From Xestospongia muta (taxonomy: Eukaryota; Porifera; Demospongiae; Haplosclerida; Petrosiidae): 64,000 nt of DNA. The first letter of the stretch is position 1, and every line of letters begins with the position of its first letter. The position numbers and the translations under genes were made by a program. The stretch is from the NCBI GenBank assembly GCA_963693285.1, contig OY848924.1, forward strand, positions 5,787,842 to 5,851,841, in the 5' to 3' direction. The notes below the pieces were generated by a model that did no database searches, was not told the DNA's origin, and saw only the letters and a list, made by a program, of their open reading frames with translations. Positions 10,871 to 24,523 of this stretch are shown here, piece by piece.

Positions 10871-13423
10871 CTATTCAAGCTTATTGCCCTTCTTTTTAGG
10901 AAGTAACTGATAAATAATAAGCCACAAAGCAGCCATAATAAACACTAAAAACTTGATTGATTTTTGAAGCTAAAGAGAAATAAAATAACATATTTATGGC
11001 TGAATATTAAACTATTACCTTCCAACAGGCTTCAAATGAGAGAAGCAACATCATAACCATTGTTTGTCCCATCACAACGTTCTTGATTATAAAAAATGTT
11101 AGCCACACTGGTATAAATACTGGCCAGCTAAGTTGACTGATGTGTAATGGTTTAGTATAGTTCACGAACTACAAGAAAACAATGAAATTTAATTGGAACA
11201 ATGTATAAACAGGAAGGAAGTATTGTGGTTATATGTATACTTAGATTTGAAAGTTTGGGAATGAGGCTAGTGCCAGAAACTTATAATAATACATTTATTG
11301 TCAATTAAGTATAAATAAATGAACAAGTTACAAATACCTGTCTCTCAAAAGTAACTCCAATAAATTCAAAAAAAAAGAAAACAAAATAACCAGTCCAGAT
11401 ACCATGCCACAGTGCTAAAAAGACAACAGTCACCATAAGAGATAAATGTTTACTGCCCATCCACTTTAAGCGTTTGTATAAATGTCTACAAAATGAGATG
11501 ACATATTGTATAGTGAGTATATGTGGTAAGGTTAAAATTTTGGCTACCCCATCCACAACTATTGAATCACTTCATGATAAAAATGTTATTATTTAACCTG
11601 TTAAAATTCCCAACAATTATGGTAACATCCCCTTTTGTAACATTCTGAAAATGGTCAGAGTCATTTTTCCACCTGGCATGCTGTGCGCATACCACGTGGT
11701 CCTATAATCATTTTGGACCATGTATTAACTATATTGGTATGTTTGTTTCAATCATTTTAATATATTGTTGTATGTGACTTTTGAAAGTGATGAATAAAAC
11801 CACATCTTTAACTGTTGATGCACATAGCAATCACGCAATGGATTTCATTAACCCTAACCGCGAGCAGTACGACAATGGGTATCATTGACAATACTCAAGG
11901 CTTCTTACTAGTTGCTCTTCTGTATTTCTGGGATTCTATAGGTATTAGTCTTCCACTGACACTACTGCTAATATTATAATCTTTGTAGCTCTAGTCAATG
12001 TTTCATAGTGAGGTCAATATCTTCCAAAATAATTATAGGAGTATTTTTTAATTATAGTCTTGTTTGAATTGTTAGTAAGTTATGTTGAAAGCATTGTTAT
12101 TTATATTGACCATTATAATAGTTATAGTAGCACAAATGAGAACCATTTATTGATTGCTGTAAATAGTTTTATTTGCCATTATTGCATTAACTAGCTAACA
12201 ATCATAAAACAATGATAGGATTTTTTTTCAATTATATTCTTGTTTATTATTATGCTTTAGAGTTAGCTGACTGAGGTTTACGGATTAAGCTTTAGAAGCA
12301 GAAATATTATAAACGAAAGCAGACAAAACAGGAGTAAGGTATAACCCTCACCATATACCATATATGGCAATAACACGTGTACACACGTCTCATTACCTTC
12401 TTAAGCTTAAGTTGTGCTATTGATGTTTGTGACTTTTAACCAGCTGCTCAGATATAGCGAGTATATTGATTAAGTGAAATTTCGAAATCATGCATAATTC
12501 ATCTTAAAATTAGAGTGCATAATAACTGTAGCTCAGTGTAACAACTATAGTCACTGTAATTAAATTAATTAAATTTAATTTATTAAGATACAAACTGTCT
12601 GATTCTGACATACAAATCACTACTATGTGTTAACTAACCACTTACCTAGCTACCCATTCAGCAGTTTTCAAATTAGTCGACTCAATAACACTCTGCATAA
12701 AGAAAACAACAATCTTAAGTTAGAACTTATACAATAAACATTATAGTTGGATATATAATGTATATTTGAGGTTTGAAATAAACTTGTAAAGTAATGAAAA
12801 AAGTGATGTATGGATGAGGAATGCTTGTATCTAGAAAACTGACCGATATTGTAATTCCAAAATTATGTTTCCATATTTTTGCATTACACACACCACCCCA
12901 GTCCACAGAACCATTAGAGTGAATTCCATCGTAAGATATACCGGTCATAATGGAAGAACCTTCCTAGATAGCAGACAATGTTAATAATATATACTATCTA
13001 AATGTAAACTCTTAAATCAAGGAAATATGGCATGATTGTAGATATTATAGGATTATATAATTATCATAGCATATGGTATTATTAGAATAAAAACGAACAA
13101 TTCTTTTAAGCTAGACCCTCATCTTTCCTTTCCTTGTATCAGCAAAGAGAATGGTCTAGTCAATAGCAAGAGTTGGAGAGTAGCCTCCCTGGACATAGAG
13201 ATACTTATGTTATTAATAACTTACCGCAATCATCCATACAGACATATATTTATACAAGCCAATTTTAGCAACTAATACCATCATAGCAATTTTGTACGTA
13301 AAACTACTCATCTACATGAAAAAAAACAGAACAAAACAACAATGAACTTGTTTTAATTATATGTATAATTATATATACACATATACAAACATACATACAT
13401 ACATATATGCATACATACATACA

Positions 13424-13490
<67 letters not shown>

Positions 13491-16056
13491 CTTACATCAT
13501 ATTCTTCAGTTAGGATATAGTTTAGTGGAAAATAATGATCAAGTACAGCATATATACATCCTACAAGAAACCCTTGTACAAATCTTAGCAGACCCGCAGG
13601 AATACTATATTACATGAATACATGTCAATAATGTCATCTCCTTCTAGTATGATATAACAAACCTGCTAGGTGTTACGTTTCTATCATATAGTGTTCCTGA
13701 AACAAACTTTTGGTATCTTATAAAAGGAAACTAATACATTATAATAAATTAATGATATTACAACTATAATTATTACCGCTGGTCCAACCATTACTGCTCC
13801 AAAGAAATAGCAATATCCTAAGAACTGAAAGAAAAAAATTATAACCACCATGCATAAAATTTGAGATTATAACTTCCTACTATACCTCAATTAATAGAGG
13901 AAGTTCTTTGATTTGATATTGTTTCTCTTCTTTGCTTAACAATTTCTGTTGATTTTGATAGGAAATAAAAATCACATTACATTACATATCAGGTCATAAA
14001 GTAGACAATAATAAAGTTAAAATTTGGGAAATAGCATCCAGAATTGATGTTTACATGTGTACGGTAAAATTTGGTGATTTGTTTAAAGATGACATTTTTT
14101 ATTAACATTAACACATAAATTTTAATTTGGAAATTTGCCAAAAAATCATTGAATTACTAAATTTAAAGCCCTTGCCAAAATTATCTACTATATGGCATTC
14201 ACAGGCTATAATAACGACTCCATATTAATGTCCTCAACACTCACTCTACTCACCTCTTCTTTAGCACCATCGTAATATTCATGAGCAAAACCTACCAGTA
14301 TATAAAAAAGGTACAGATGTTATTCAACAACAACTTACCTATTAGCCTCAATACAAGCATAGCATGAGGGATTGTCCATGAAATAGGATGAATATCATTG
14401 GCTAAAAATATTTCAATATAACCGACTAGAATATGACCCTCAAATAGAGATAGCAAGACTAATATCTTGCTGAATAAAAGTATTACTTACCATAGTAACA
14501 ATCCATGTTAATAGCACAGACAACTTTGTTCCACCAAAAATATATAGAATACCATAGACAGTAATGATATCTACTAAAGAGTGCCAGACATCAGTACCTA
14601 AGTGTAATAAGGAAATGTATTATGTTTATATAACAAGTTGGACAGGTTTGGCAGTCATTGAACTAACCAAAAACATAGTACAACATAAAAAAACCACCAA
14701 AACTTGAAACTATGTTCTAAAATGAGAACAAAGAGAGATAACTGCTGGCTAGTTCATAAATACAAGTAATCACATTTACTTACTAACCTAACTGACTGTT
14801 ATTTGTGCATTTGTTGATGACAATGCATGTAACTGAAGTCAATCAATGAACATACATACTACCTACTGATAAATGTTTAAAAAACATTTTATTTTAAGCA
14901 AATCCTTGGGTCAAGACAAAAATCTGTGCTACTTTGAGACCACACCTTCCAAGAGATTCAATATACAGAATAATAGCAAAATTTCAAGGGGAAAGTACCT
15001 TTAACATACCAATAAAATATAGCTAACTAAATACAAAAAGGCAGAGTGACTCTTAATCCATACTTCAAAAACAGCTACTATATTATATACAATTTAAAAT
15101 TATATATTATCACTGTTCCTGGAATTTGATATGATACCTGGAGTAGTCTTGATTCAGTAAGAGTGGCCACTTGATGGAAGACAAAAGCCAGTAGATAACC
15201 TTTTATAAATAAATACAATATCAAAAAAGTCAGTGACATTGCCACATTCAAAATCGAGACTGTGTGATTGGATATTGTTATCATTATAAACATTTCTGTA
15301 ATTTTTACTCAATCACTAATCAAATTCTATTTCAGTAATCATTTCGTTATAGCAGAACTAATATTTTGAAATGAAACCAACAATCTTTGTACATATTCAC
15401 TAATGAATACACGAAATGATTACCAAAACACATGGTCCAACAATAAAAGGAATTTTGATCAGTGATACACAATAATTTACGATAATGTCTAACAAATTAT
15501 ACTTAAAGTAATGAACACTTAAGCTGTTGTATGTTGTCAACAGTTTGTTCTACTGAATACCAACAGCTGATGTCAGTTGTATAACAATAATCGAGTCATC
15601 TAATAAGCATATTTCTCTTGTGAATTCAGCCACTATAACTCTGGCTGTCCTATTACACAAAATTTCATCCTTAGATGCCTGTCCACTTACACAATAATTA
15701 TTAGACTAATGCTAGCTATAGTATGATGTAACATGATAGCTTTCAGGTCAACCACATACTAAGCAACTACTAATATTTTACTACTAAGTTAATATTATAT
15801 ATGTATAATTATTACATTAAACTAGCATACAGTACACTTGTATAAAGAGAACTATCCTTCCAACATACCATGCCAAGCTGTTACCAGATCAATACACACT
15901 TATATGCAGTATAATTCAGTTATTTACCAAAGTCAATCGACTATGCCAGCTCACTTTATTACCATAGATGAACTTACCCGATGACAACGAGATAAAATAC
16001 CGAGCAGACAAGTCTGGAAGACCAGACAAGTCACTGATGTACTCTGCAATTCCCAT
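10871..16056 (-). CDS. LPCAT3: LPCAT3-like lysophospholipid acyltransferase, copy 1 (most diverged)
   Basis: MBOAT-family enzyme expected to transfer acyl chains from acyl-CoA to lysophospholipid in the ER membrane. Sixteen exons, 5' to 3': 15978-16056, 15138-15199, 14668-14716, 14491-14597, 14339-14438, 14254-14291, 13886-13945, 13777-13824, 13663-13730, 13496-13604, 13225-13311, 12844-12963, 12646-12692, 11338-11485, 11019-11168, 10871-10969; 1,371 bp, 456 aa (human LPCAT3 487 aa). Start [10 protein letters not shown]; exon 6 reads [11 protein letters not shown] as in LPCAT3. The presumed catalytic pair is Asn316 (in STNLKT) and His352 (FLALWHG), 36 residues apart. The C-terminus is lysine-rich ([10 protein letters not shown]), as in ER-retained members. 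It differs clearly from copies 2-6 in sequence but not in exon structure, so it is probably the oldest branch of the array. Confidence 0.92.
13378..13487. repeat. (CATA)n/(TA)n microsatellite
   Basis: Runs of CATACATA followed by (AT)n in the intron between exons 11 and 10 of LPCAT3 copy 1. It ends a few bases before the exon-10 donor. Confidence 0.95.
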
Positions 16057-17658
16057 CAATTACAGTAACAGAGTATGGATGTCATAAAAACGCTCTATCC
16101 TGACCCCGTATGGCTACAAATGGTTGAGGTCTGAGGAGGTGCGGTTAACAACCGGCAGTGTATAATAGTTATTCTATAATTATTATAGTTACATAACTTT
16201 TATGAAAATAGGAACTATAAACAAACTAGTACTTTTTTTGTTTTTTTACATTACATTTATTTACTAAAACAATGAAAGTTTGCATGTAGTCTATCAGTGC
16301 AGCCTGCAATCATGGTGGCTTCGAGATATGAAATATATATACACACAATCATTATATAAGATATCACTATAAAAATGGATTGGTTGATTTAACTAATCTT
16401 TGGTCACTTTTGGTCCACATAATACATGATTAGATACTGAGAAGTAATAAATACCACACTGCTCTTATTACTAGTATATTAGTTTACCATTATCTACTGA
16501 TAACAAGATACAAACACTAAACAGCAATATATATATACTTCCCTACCAACAGGAAGTAACAGATGCCCCACCTAAGTATATCACTAAATACAAAGCAGAC
16601 TAGAATAAAGAATAGACTATATTGCACATATAAAAGTTGGCTATTAATATTGCTTAACAAATGAACACAGAGAAAATTTTGAGATCCATTGTTGAAAAAT
16701 GGATTTTTAAATTGAACATATCTCAATTGTTATAGCTGCTAATATTATATAAATAGGTATTTCCTTAGCAGCTCTCTTTGAGCTCTATTCTAAGGAAGAT
16801 TGAGTGGCAAAAATTTCCAACATCTTTCATACAAATTTCCACGGTTTTGTACCATGTATCATACACTGTAGAAATTAATATTATTATAACAACTACTTTG
16901 TTCTTTACATGGGTGGATTACTAGAATTTTTCTCTGAATTACTCACTGTATAATTTGTTGATATGTAAACATACAACAAACCAATAAATAGATATTCACT
17001 ATATAAATTATAAGCATTATATATTCCATAGTAATCTATTCATGTCAGGTGCAAATTAGTTGTTAAAATAACATATTAATTTTTACAGTGTGTTTTGTAA
17101 ATTTTTCCTGCAAATATTCTGAGTAATGTTTCAATTACAAATGAAAGCAATTTATATGTGAGGTCATTTTATATTATATTATATTTCACATTACGTTATA
17201 CTTATATATTATTTTAAAGTACATATAGCTATGTAGATTGAATATTTAATTAGTCTTTTACAAAGAATCCTATGTGCAAGTCAAATTTGACAAGGTAGTC
17301 ATCATAAATACAAAAACCAAATACCCCACCTTCACTACATAGACGTTTAGCTTGGCTAGCTCCATAGTCTCCATGAATAGAAGCAATGAGGTCAATAGAA
17401 ATCAGTGATCAATCAGTGGTTAGTTCTCATAAACTGCAGCCAACCTCATATCTGATGTTATATATAAATGTATATTTGACGCTTACATCATTTATAATAA
17501 TTTATTCAGCTCCTTGTGATCAATAGTGTCAAAACTACACAATTAGCTACATAACTATATACTAATTTTTTATTCTGCACTTTAATAATTATGTCAATTA
17601 CTTAATTGTTTTGTTCAATAAGATTTTATAAGTATATTGAATAGTACACTTCAAATGC
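16057..17658. other. Spacer between LPCAT3 copies 1 and 2
   Basis: Contains the 5' flank of copy 1, one MITE terminus-like stretch near 16370-16420 and a complete MITE at 16863-17091. The part from about 17260 resembles the region downstream of copies 3 and 4 (for example 24900-25130), so it is array spacer. No gene seen. Confidence 0.6.
16863..17091. mobile_element. Palindromic MITE (ACACTGTA ends)
   Basis: Left end ACACTGTAGAAATTAATAT and right end (reverse complement) ACACTGTAAAAATTAATATG form a terminal inverted repeat that stays recognisable for about 50 bases (both arms continue with TAACAACTA and an ACATG stretch). A shorter relative lies in intron 4 of LPCAT3 copy 6 (51371-51513). 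No ORF inside. Confidence 0.75.
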
Positions 17659-20600
17659 CTAATCAGCTGCTTTCCTTTTCTTAGGTAGAACCAGATACAC
17701 AGTATACCATACTACTCCAACGATGTAAGGATAAAAGTAGACAGAGCTCGTAAACTAAAGAACAAATTCATACACTCAACATGAAATATACTATATACAC
17801 ATGTATATGTGTATTATGTGATACCTTAAAACAAGCATCCCTTGAGAGCAAAAAGAAGCAAATAAAAAAATAAGAATACATAACATTCTTCAATATAAGT
17901 GCAAACAGCCAAACAGGAATATAGACTGGCCACGATAATTGATTTATATCACCACCAATTAATTGTTTAGTATAACTTACGAACTATAATATATTGAAAA
18001 TATGTTAAATATCTTGTTTGCATCATACCAGTTTCTCAGCTGTATAGAAGATAAATTCACCAAAGAAGAAGATAAAATATCCAATCCAGAATCCATGCCA
18101 TATTAATAAGAACATGGTGACAATAAAAAAGGACAGGTATTGATTACCCATCCACTTTAGACGTTTGTATACATTTCTTCATAAAGAGAAAGTATGTACA
18201 GATAATCAATACACTACTTACCTAGCTATCCATTCATTAGTTCTAAGATTGCAATTCTTTATAATACTCTAAACAATGCAAGTAGTACAAGTAAATAGAA
18301 ATTTAAAAAAATCATTAAATGTAGTAAAAAATTCAAGCAAGCCCAAAGTAGGAATGGCAGAATTGACATCCCTGCATAATAACTACAATAAAAAGGGCAT
18401 AATATTTGTTGCAACAATTGTATGAGGCAAATTAAGAAGTCAAAAGTAAGTTAGATACAATGGGAAGATTGTGTTAAGGAATGTACTCACAATACAGTAA
18501 AATATAACTTTCAAATATAAATATTGTTAAGAGGTATTTCTTTGTAGCTACTTTGTAGGAGTGTCCATACTGTCATTCCTACTTAAAGTATGTTCCCAAT
18601 CTGTTTTCTTTTATTACTATAGATTCAATGAGTTTACTTCGAATATACAATACAAGAGGGCATTGGTATGATTTTATAATGACTAATAATAATATATTAT
18701 GCATGTATCAGAAAGAATGAGCTATATGTATATATAACCAAGCCAGACATAGCTAATTCAACTGAAATGCACAGTAGGATTAGGATACATGTTTTTTGAT
18801 AGTTAAAAGACAAATCTCATCTCCTTAATAAATAGGAACAAAGAACATAAGTTGATACCACTTAGAAAAGGCCTCATGATAGAATAGAATACTGCTCCTA
18901 CAAACGTCTGTTAATGACCTCCATTTTTCCTCATAAAATGATTACAAATCATTAAAATGGAGGCTCTTAAAGAGGCTGCTTCCAAGCCACTACACAAACC
19001 ACTACTTTCTTTGTTAAAAGCACTCAAAATAAGACTTCATAAAGTGGATATCTCATGTAAAAACACACTTTTCTGTGTAAAAATAATCTTTATAAGACTT
19101 CTATTTTTGCAGTTATCTTTGTGAAAAAAGGCAGAGAGAACATTGTGTCATCTCTACATAGGCAATACTACCATCTGCCTGAATAATTATTGATAACAAA
19201 TTTTATGCTTAAAATACAATAATGATACTGACTTGCAATTAGCTAACCTGTCCTGAAATCCCAAAGTTCAACTTTACTAGATTTGCATTACACAAACCAC
19301 CCCAGTCCACAGTACCATCTGGTTTGAGTCCGTCATAAGTTATTCCAGTTATAATAGAAGAACTTTCCTAATATAAAAGTTGTATACATTTCTAACTTTT
19401 TAAAATTAACAAGTTTCAACAATGAAGTTTGCCCTTTTAACAGTTGCAGCAAAGACCCATTTTCAAACTTATAGCATGTTCTGCTAGTTAAAAATGGCTA
19501 ACAGTTGGCCTAAAAAGTGACTAACAAGTTTTAATTTAGAACAATATAAAAAAGTCATATGTATATTGTATATAGATGTCAAACACTATTGTCTGAGTTG
19601 CAAAAACAATGTAAAATAATTGTGGCTGAAACTAGAAGCCTATTGCAATTATATAACAAATCTAAAGTGTGTCCTTGACATTTACTTTTTCTCATCATGA
19701 CAAATTACAATAGTAACATCGTAGAAACTCACAGCAAGAATCCACACACATAATAAAGAGTGCATAGCACCTGTAGAAGCTGCTACCATGACAACAAGTT
19801 TGTATAGAAAATTACTGTTCTATAAAAGAGGCAGACTTATATTACAGTATTATATGGTCATCCTTACAGCATATTCTTCAGTTATTAGATATTGTACTGA
19901 AAAATAATGACCAATTACAATAAAGATGCCAGCTACAATTAGAAAATGTACAAGCCTCACCAGACTTGTAGGAACACTATATAAATTACATATTATAAAT
20001 ATATCTTGTTAACTATGTACCTGCTAGGTGTTATGTTTCTATCATATAGTGTTCCTGAAACAAATTTTTGGTATCTTATTAAAGGAAACTAATACACTAT
20101 AATAAATTAATGATATTATGACTATAATTATTACCACCGGTCCAACCATTATTGTACAAAAGAAGTAGCAATATCCAAAGAACTGAAGAGAAATAGAAAT
20201 GACAGAACATTAATATATCTCAGATGTACATACCTCAATAAAAGAGGGTAGTTCTTTAATTTGAAATTTCTTTTGCTCTTCAGTCAACAATGTCTATAAT
20301 TTTCATAATATTTTAGTTCATTATAATGAAATACATTTACTTCTTTCTTGCTACCATCATACAGACTAGTAGCTAAGTCTATCATAGGAAAAAATAGAGC
20401 CTGTTCTCTTGTATATAATAACTTACCAATTAACTTTAATACCATTACACATTGAGGAATTGTCCAATTATAAAGATAAAGAATATCAGAATAAAAAATT
20501 TCAGTATATCCATACACGAGATGACTCTTACAGAAAAATAAATAATTTTATGTCATAGCACTAAAATATTATGTAGATTTAATGATGTATTATTATGTCA

Positions 20601-23600
20601 CATTATGAATAGTTATATAGTTACCATAGTAAGAATCCATACTAAAAATAAGGAGAATTTTGTTCCACCAAAAATATATAGAATACCATAGACAGTAATG
20701 ATATCTACTAAAGAGTGCCAGATATCAGTACCTAAGTATAGGAAATGTGTTTAGCTATATAGACATGTGCAGTGAACTAACCTAATACATAGTACATTAC
20801 AATAAAACCACCAAGACTTGAAAGTAAATTCTAAAATAAATAAGAAAAATTAAATAAATTAAAAACAATTGTTGAACAATTATAAAATAGCCTAAAATTG
20901 TTCAACAGCGCTGATATTATAATATTACACTAAAATGATTGTTGTTAACTGTGAAGAGAAGACACTATTTTTATTCTAACAATTTGCCAAAGTGTCACTA
21001 TTTATAGGTAAATTTTGGAGGTTAAAGCAATCAAAATAGTTTGTGACTAATTAGTTTGGATGAAATTAGAGGGTCCTGCTATACTTAATTATTAAAATGG
21101 TCCTCTATGAATTTGTTATAGAGTGTGTTGTGAAAGGATATCATGTCATCTAGGACCCTAACGTTAGTGACATATTTGGTTATCATGCACAACAATAATA
21201 TAAAACTTTTGAAGTACACATTGTTAACATGTGGCCCAAAACAATCTTTAGACAACTCGGCTAACTTCATGTGATAGACAAAAAATATAATTACTTGAAG
21301 GTAGACATTCTTACATGCTTGTCTTAGTGTTGTAACTGAGACACATACATTCCAAGAAGAAATGGTCACATGCCATAATAGATTAATTTAGACAGAAGGT
21401 TGTGATTTGTAAGTCCTAATCAATTAATTAGCTTTTCAGCTGATCTATACATGATGTAAGCATAAAAATGGAGTCATTGAGCATCAGAGCATAATGAAAT
21501 AATTTACAAGTGTGTTTTAAAGCTTAAAGGAATTGTACCTGGGTATAATGGATTAAAATAGTAACACTGGATACTACTGCCATAATCCTTTCATGAAAAA
21601 TAGATACTTATTTAAATACAATAGTAAATGGCATGCATTTCAGTGTTACTATATTTGTATACCAGTATAATGTCTTTAAACTGTTAATAATAGGGCAGGT
21701 AACTGATAAACAGTGTATCTTTATCACAAGTGCTATAATGATACATGGATATTTTGTTTTGATGCTTCAAGAACTTTCTAGTACTACTAAGTCATTCTTA
21801 ACCTTCCAGTCTTCTGTTATTATAACACTGAGTGCTCTGCTAACAGCTTCAAAGTAATTGATATGTGAGGACATTTTAAAGCACAAGAATAACTGTAAAT
21901 CATGAGAGGCTTTCAGCATCTCTAGTGAGGATGAGCTTATGACACATAATACAATATTGTTAACATATATTTCTTGGAACACTAAACTCATATGGTACAC
22001 TGTAAAAAGTGATGGGTAGAAAGTACCCAAGCTTTTGGGTCAAAACTTCTGCAACTCAGATAACCCATGTTTTGGGTTAAAATAACCTAATCAAAATAAT
22101 AGTTAAAACAACTATCAAATGTACTGGTAATTATAACCCACACCTAGAGTTAAAGTGACATCTGATGTAAGTAGTAGAAGAAACGACTGCTGTTACTTTA
22201 ACTTTGTCATGGTGGTTATAATTTGATTATAATGTTTATTGGTTGAATCAACAATAAGTAACTTCTAAGATATCAGAAACTTCACAAAAAATGAAAAAAG
22301 ATAAATGAGCAATAAATAATTTACTATAGTATATTTACAAAAAGGAAGATGACATAATGAATATGGTTAGCAAAGACTATATATTACGTTTTATGTCTGA
22401 AACAGTAGCTATAAATAAAGCACCAGATTTTTTAGAAGAGTCTGGATATTCCAACAAAAAATCTTGAAAAAAATAGAATATATTTTTTTATTATTTGGGG
22501 ATACTCTAAATTAAAACAGTAGTATGCTGTAAACGTGGTGAACAAAGCATCTTTTAATGACAGCATCTTACATAGTACTTTTTCCTCACAAACAAGTAAG
22601 TACTGAGTATCACTTTCTCCAGTAAACGCTATATTTCTTGGTTGTGTTCTTTGGGCAGTGTTTTACATGCCAATTGAATGTTTTCCATAGTCTATTATAT
22701 AAAAAATAACAAACTAGACATTTACATGTATCTTATTGTGTGTTCTTCATATAAGTAGCAGAGAGAGTTTTGTCCTTTTGTTAAATACTCTACAAGCACT
22801 TTAAGCGCTATGAATTGCTTAGATATGTCATCTGTTAAAAGACATCAGTAATACTTAGGTACATGTAAACAGTACAATTCCAATATAATGAAGCACACAT
22901 GAACAACAACAAAATTAATAATACTATACTGAAGTACATGTAAACACCACACTTAAAACAATATAGACAATTATTCATACTAATACTATGAAAGGCACTA
23001 AAGCGCTGAACCTCAGTGCAGTTTCTAAGTTATTTATAAATGCTATGCCAGCTTAGGCCCAGCTATGATGTTGCTATGTAGTATTGCAAGAAAATTTATT
23101 AACATTCTTGAAGGTGTGGTCACATTTATCAATATTTCACATACAAAATTTATTGTAACTTGAAGATGAAACGTTCTTTGGAAACGTCCCATAGTACAAG
23201 TATAAATCAATATATTATCTATTAGTAGCATTTTTTAGTGCTTTGAGACGTTTCCTGAATGTGTCACTTCTCTCTAAGTCCATGTACAATCTTGAAACAT
23301 TGGTAGCTGCTAACGCTTCGCTAGCCAAGTTATAGCAGTTCAAAAACAATCCCTGGTAACAGGCAGTGGACACACACACACACAAACACACACACTATGA
23401 CAGACTACAGTATCCTCGCTATATGCCCACACACAGCGAGGTTAATAATGAAATATGCATATAAAGTTATCTATAAGTCAATGACAAAAACAAACATACA
23501 TGCAAAACATGATCGAGAATAGGAATAGCTGGTATGCTTTGGAACACTAAACTCATATGATATTAGACATCATACCACATAAAAAATAAATGCTTAGTTA

Positions 23601-24523
23601 ATTAATACATTTAAACACAATAGCCTTCAGTAATCCAGTCATAATTACCTGCACTAATTTTGAGTCTGTAACATTTATCAACTGTCGAAAGATAAAGGCC
23701 ATAGGATAACCTGTAGTGATATGTTAATAGGTCAATATTAAATACATCTTAAATACTTTTCGATAACTAAATTCTAAAAGTATTTCTTTTATTAACTATA
23801 ACAAAACTTTTTTGCTATTGTGATTAAAATGACTGTCTAATTATTAGCTTATAATACAAACAAATATGAAAACATCTTTATTAAATGTACAGCTTGTTGT
23901 AAATACTTCTATTAAACAACAAAACTAACTGTATTAATGATGTGTAAAATGATTGCTATTGCTTTACATGAGTACTCTTCTATTTAAAAAATGATAGCAA
24001 TTTATTAATATACCACTAAACTATAAGCTGTTAGAATGTACATTTTACACAGACACATTATAATTTTGTTATGCCATGGTCAAGTAAACTGAGTGTGGTT
24101 TGATTATAAGGGAAGGACTATTTATATGCACAAATACAAGTATAAAATGTAATAATTTTATGCCTTAATATTAAGGTCAAGATCCAAAACGTGGCCAGGC
24201 TATGGCCGGAGTGACCTGAACAGTTATAGACCAAATACTATACATGACAGAACAACTTGACAACAGGCATTTATTGCATATACTCTTAAAATTAAACTTG
24301 AACTAAGACTTTACAGTTTCTACCATTATATTAATGTGTGTGTGTGTGTGTGTATGTATATATATATATTGCTTGTCCTTGATACTAGCCTAGCTATTTG
24401 GACATTATTTCATAGTTCAAATAAAAAAGAGATCAAGGTCTTACCAATGAGTATTCCTAGAAAAAATCGAGCCTTTGGTTCTGAGATACCAGCTACACTG
24501 CTTACAATCTCTGTCAGATTCAT
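17659..24523 (-). CDS. LPCAT3: LPCAT3-like lysophospholipid acyltransferase, copy 2
   Basis: Sixteen exons, 5' to 3': 24445-24523, 23649-23710, 20782-20830, 20625-20731, 20427-20526, 20341-20378, 20234-20293, 20135-20182, 20021-20088, 19868-19976, 19733-19819, 19248-19367, 18222-18268, 18029-18176, 17825-17983, 17659-17754; 1,377 bp, 458 aa. Start MNLTEIVSSVAGISEPK; exon 6 gives ATSLYDGSKKE, exon 12 TGITYDGLKPDG. The MBOAT Asn316 (CNLRTNEW) and His352 (LLIWHGFW) are present; the tail is PKKRKAAD. Predicted polytopic ER membrane enzyme of phospholipid remodelling. Intron 2 is long (about 2.8 kb, 20831-23648) because it kept sequence lost from copy 3. No stop or frameshift seen. Whether it differs in acyl or head-group preference from its neighbours cannot be judged from sequence. 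Confidence 0.93.
20831..23648. other. Long intron 2 of LPCAT3 copy 2
   Basis: About 2.8 kb with no exon of its own. Part of it (about 20880-21600) is homologous to intron 2 of copy 4 (34640-35400) and of fragment 7 (44060-45000). A segment beginning ACACTGTAAAAAGTGATGGG near 21999 has internal short inverted repeats around GGGTT/AACCC and may be an old MITE, but I could not find a matching second end. An (AC)n tract lies at about 23371-23394. Confidence 0.55.

Noticed and set aside
12646..12692. Apparent loss of the MBOAT asparagine in copies 1 and 3 (KTAEW, KTGEW against KTNEW)
   Set aside because: The residue at 36 positions before the catalytic His is the Asn four residues earlier (N-x-K/R-T), and it is present in every copy.
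13378..13487. Tandem CATA/TA tract considered as a CRISPR-like or satellite array
   Set aside because: Plain dinucleotide and tetranucleotide microsatellite without spacers.
21085..22030. Several 74-94-aa ORFs in LPCAT3 copy 2 intron 2
   Set aside because: Equivalent intron sequence in copy 4 and fragment 7 does not keep these frames; no family similarity.
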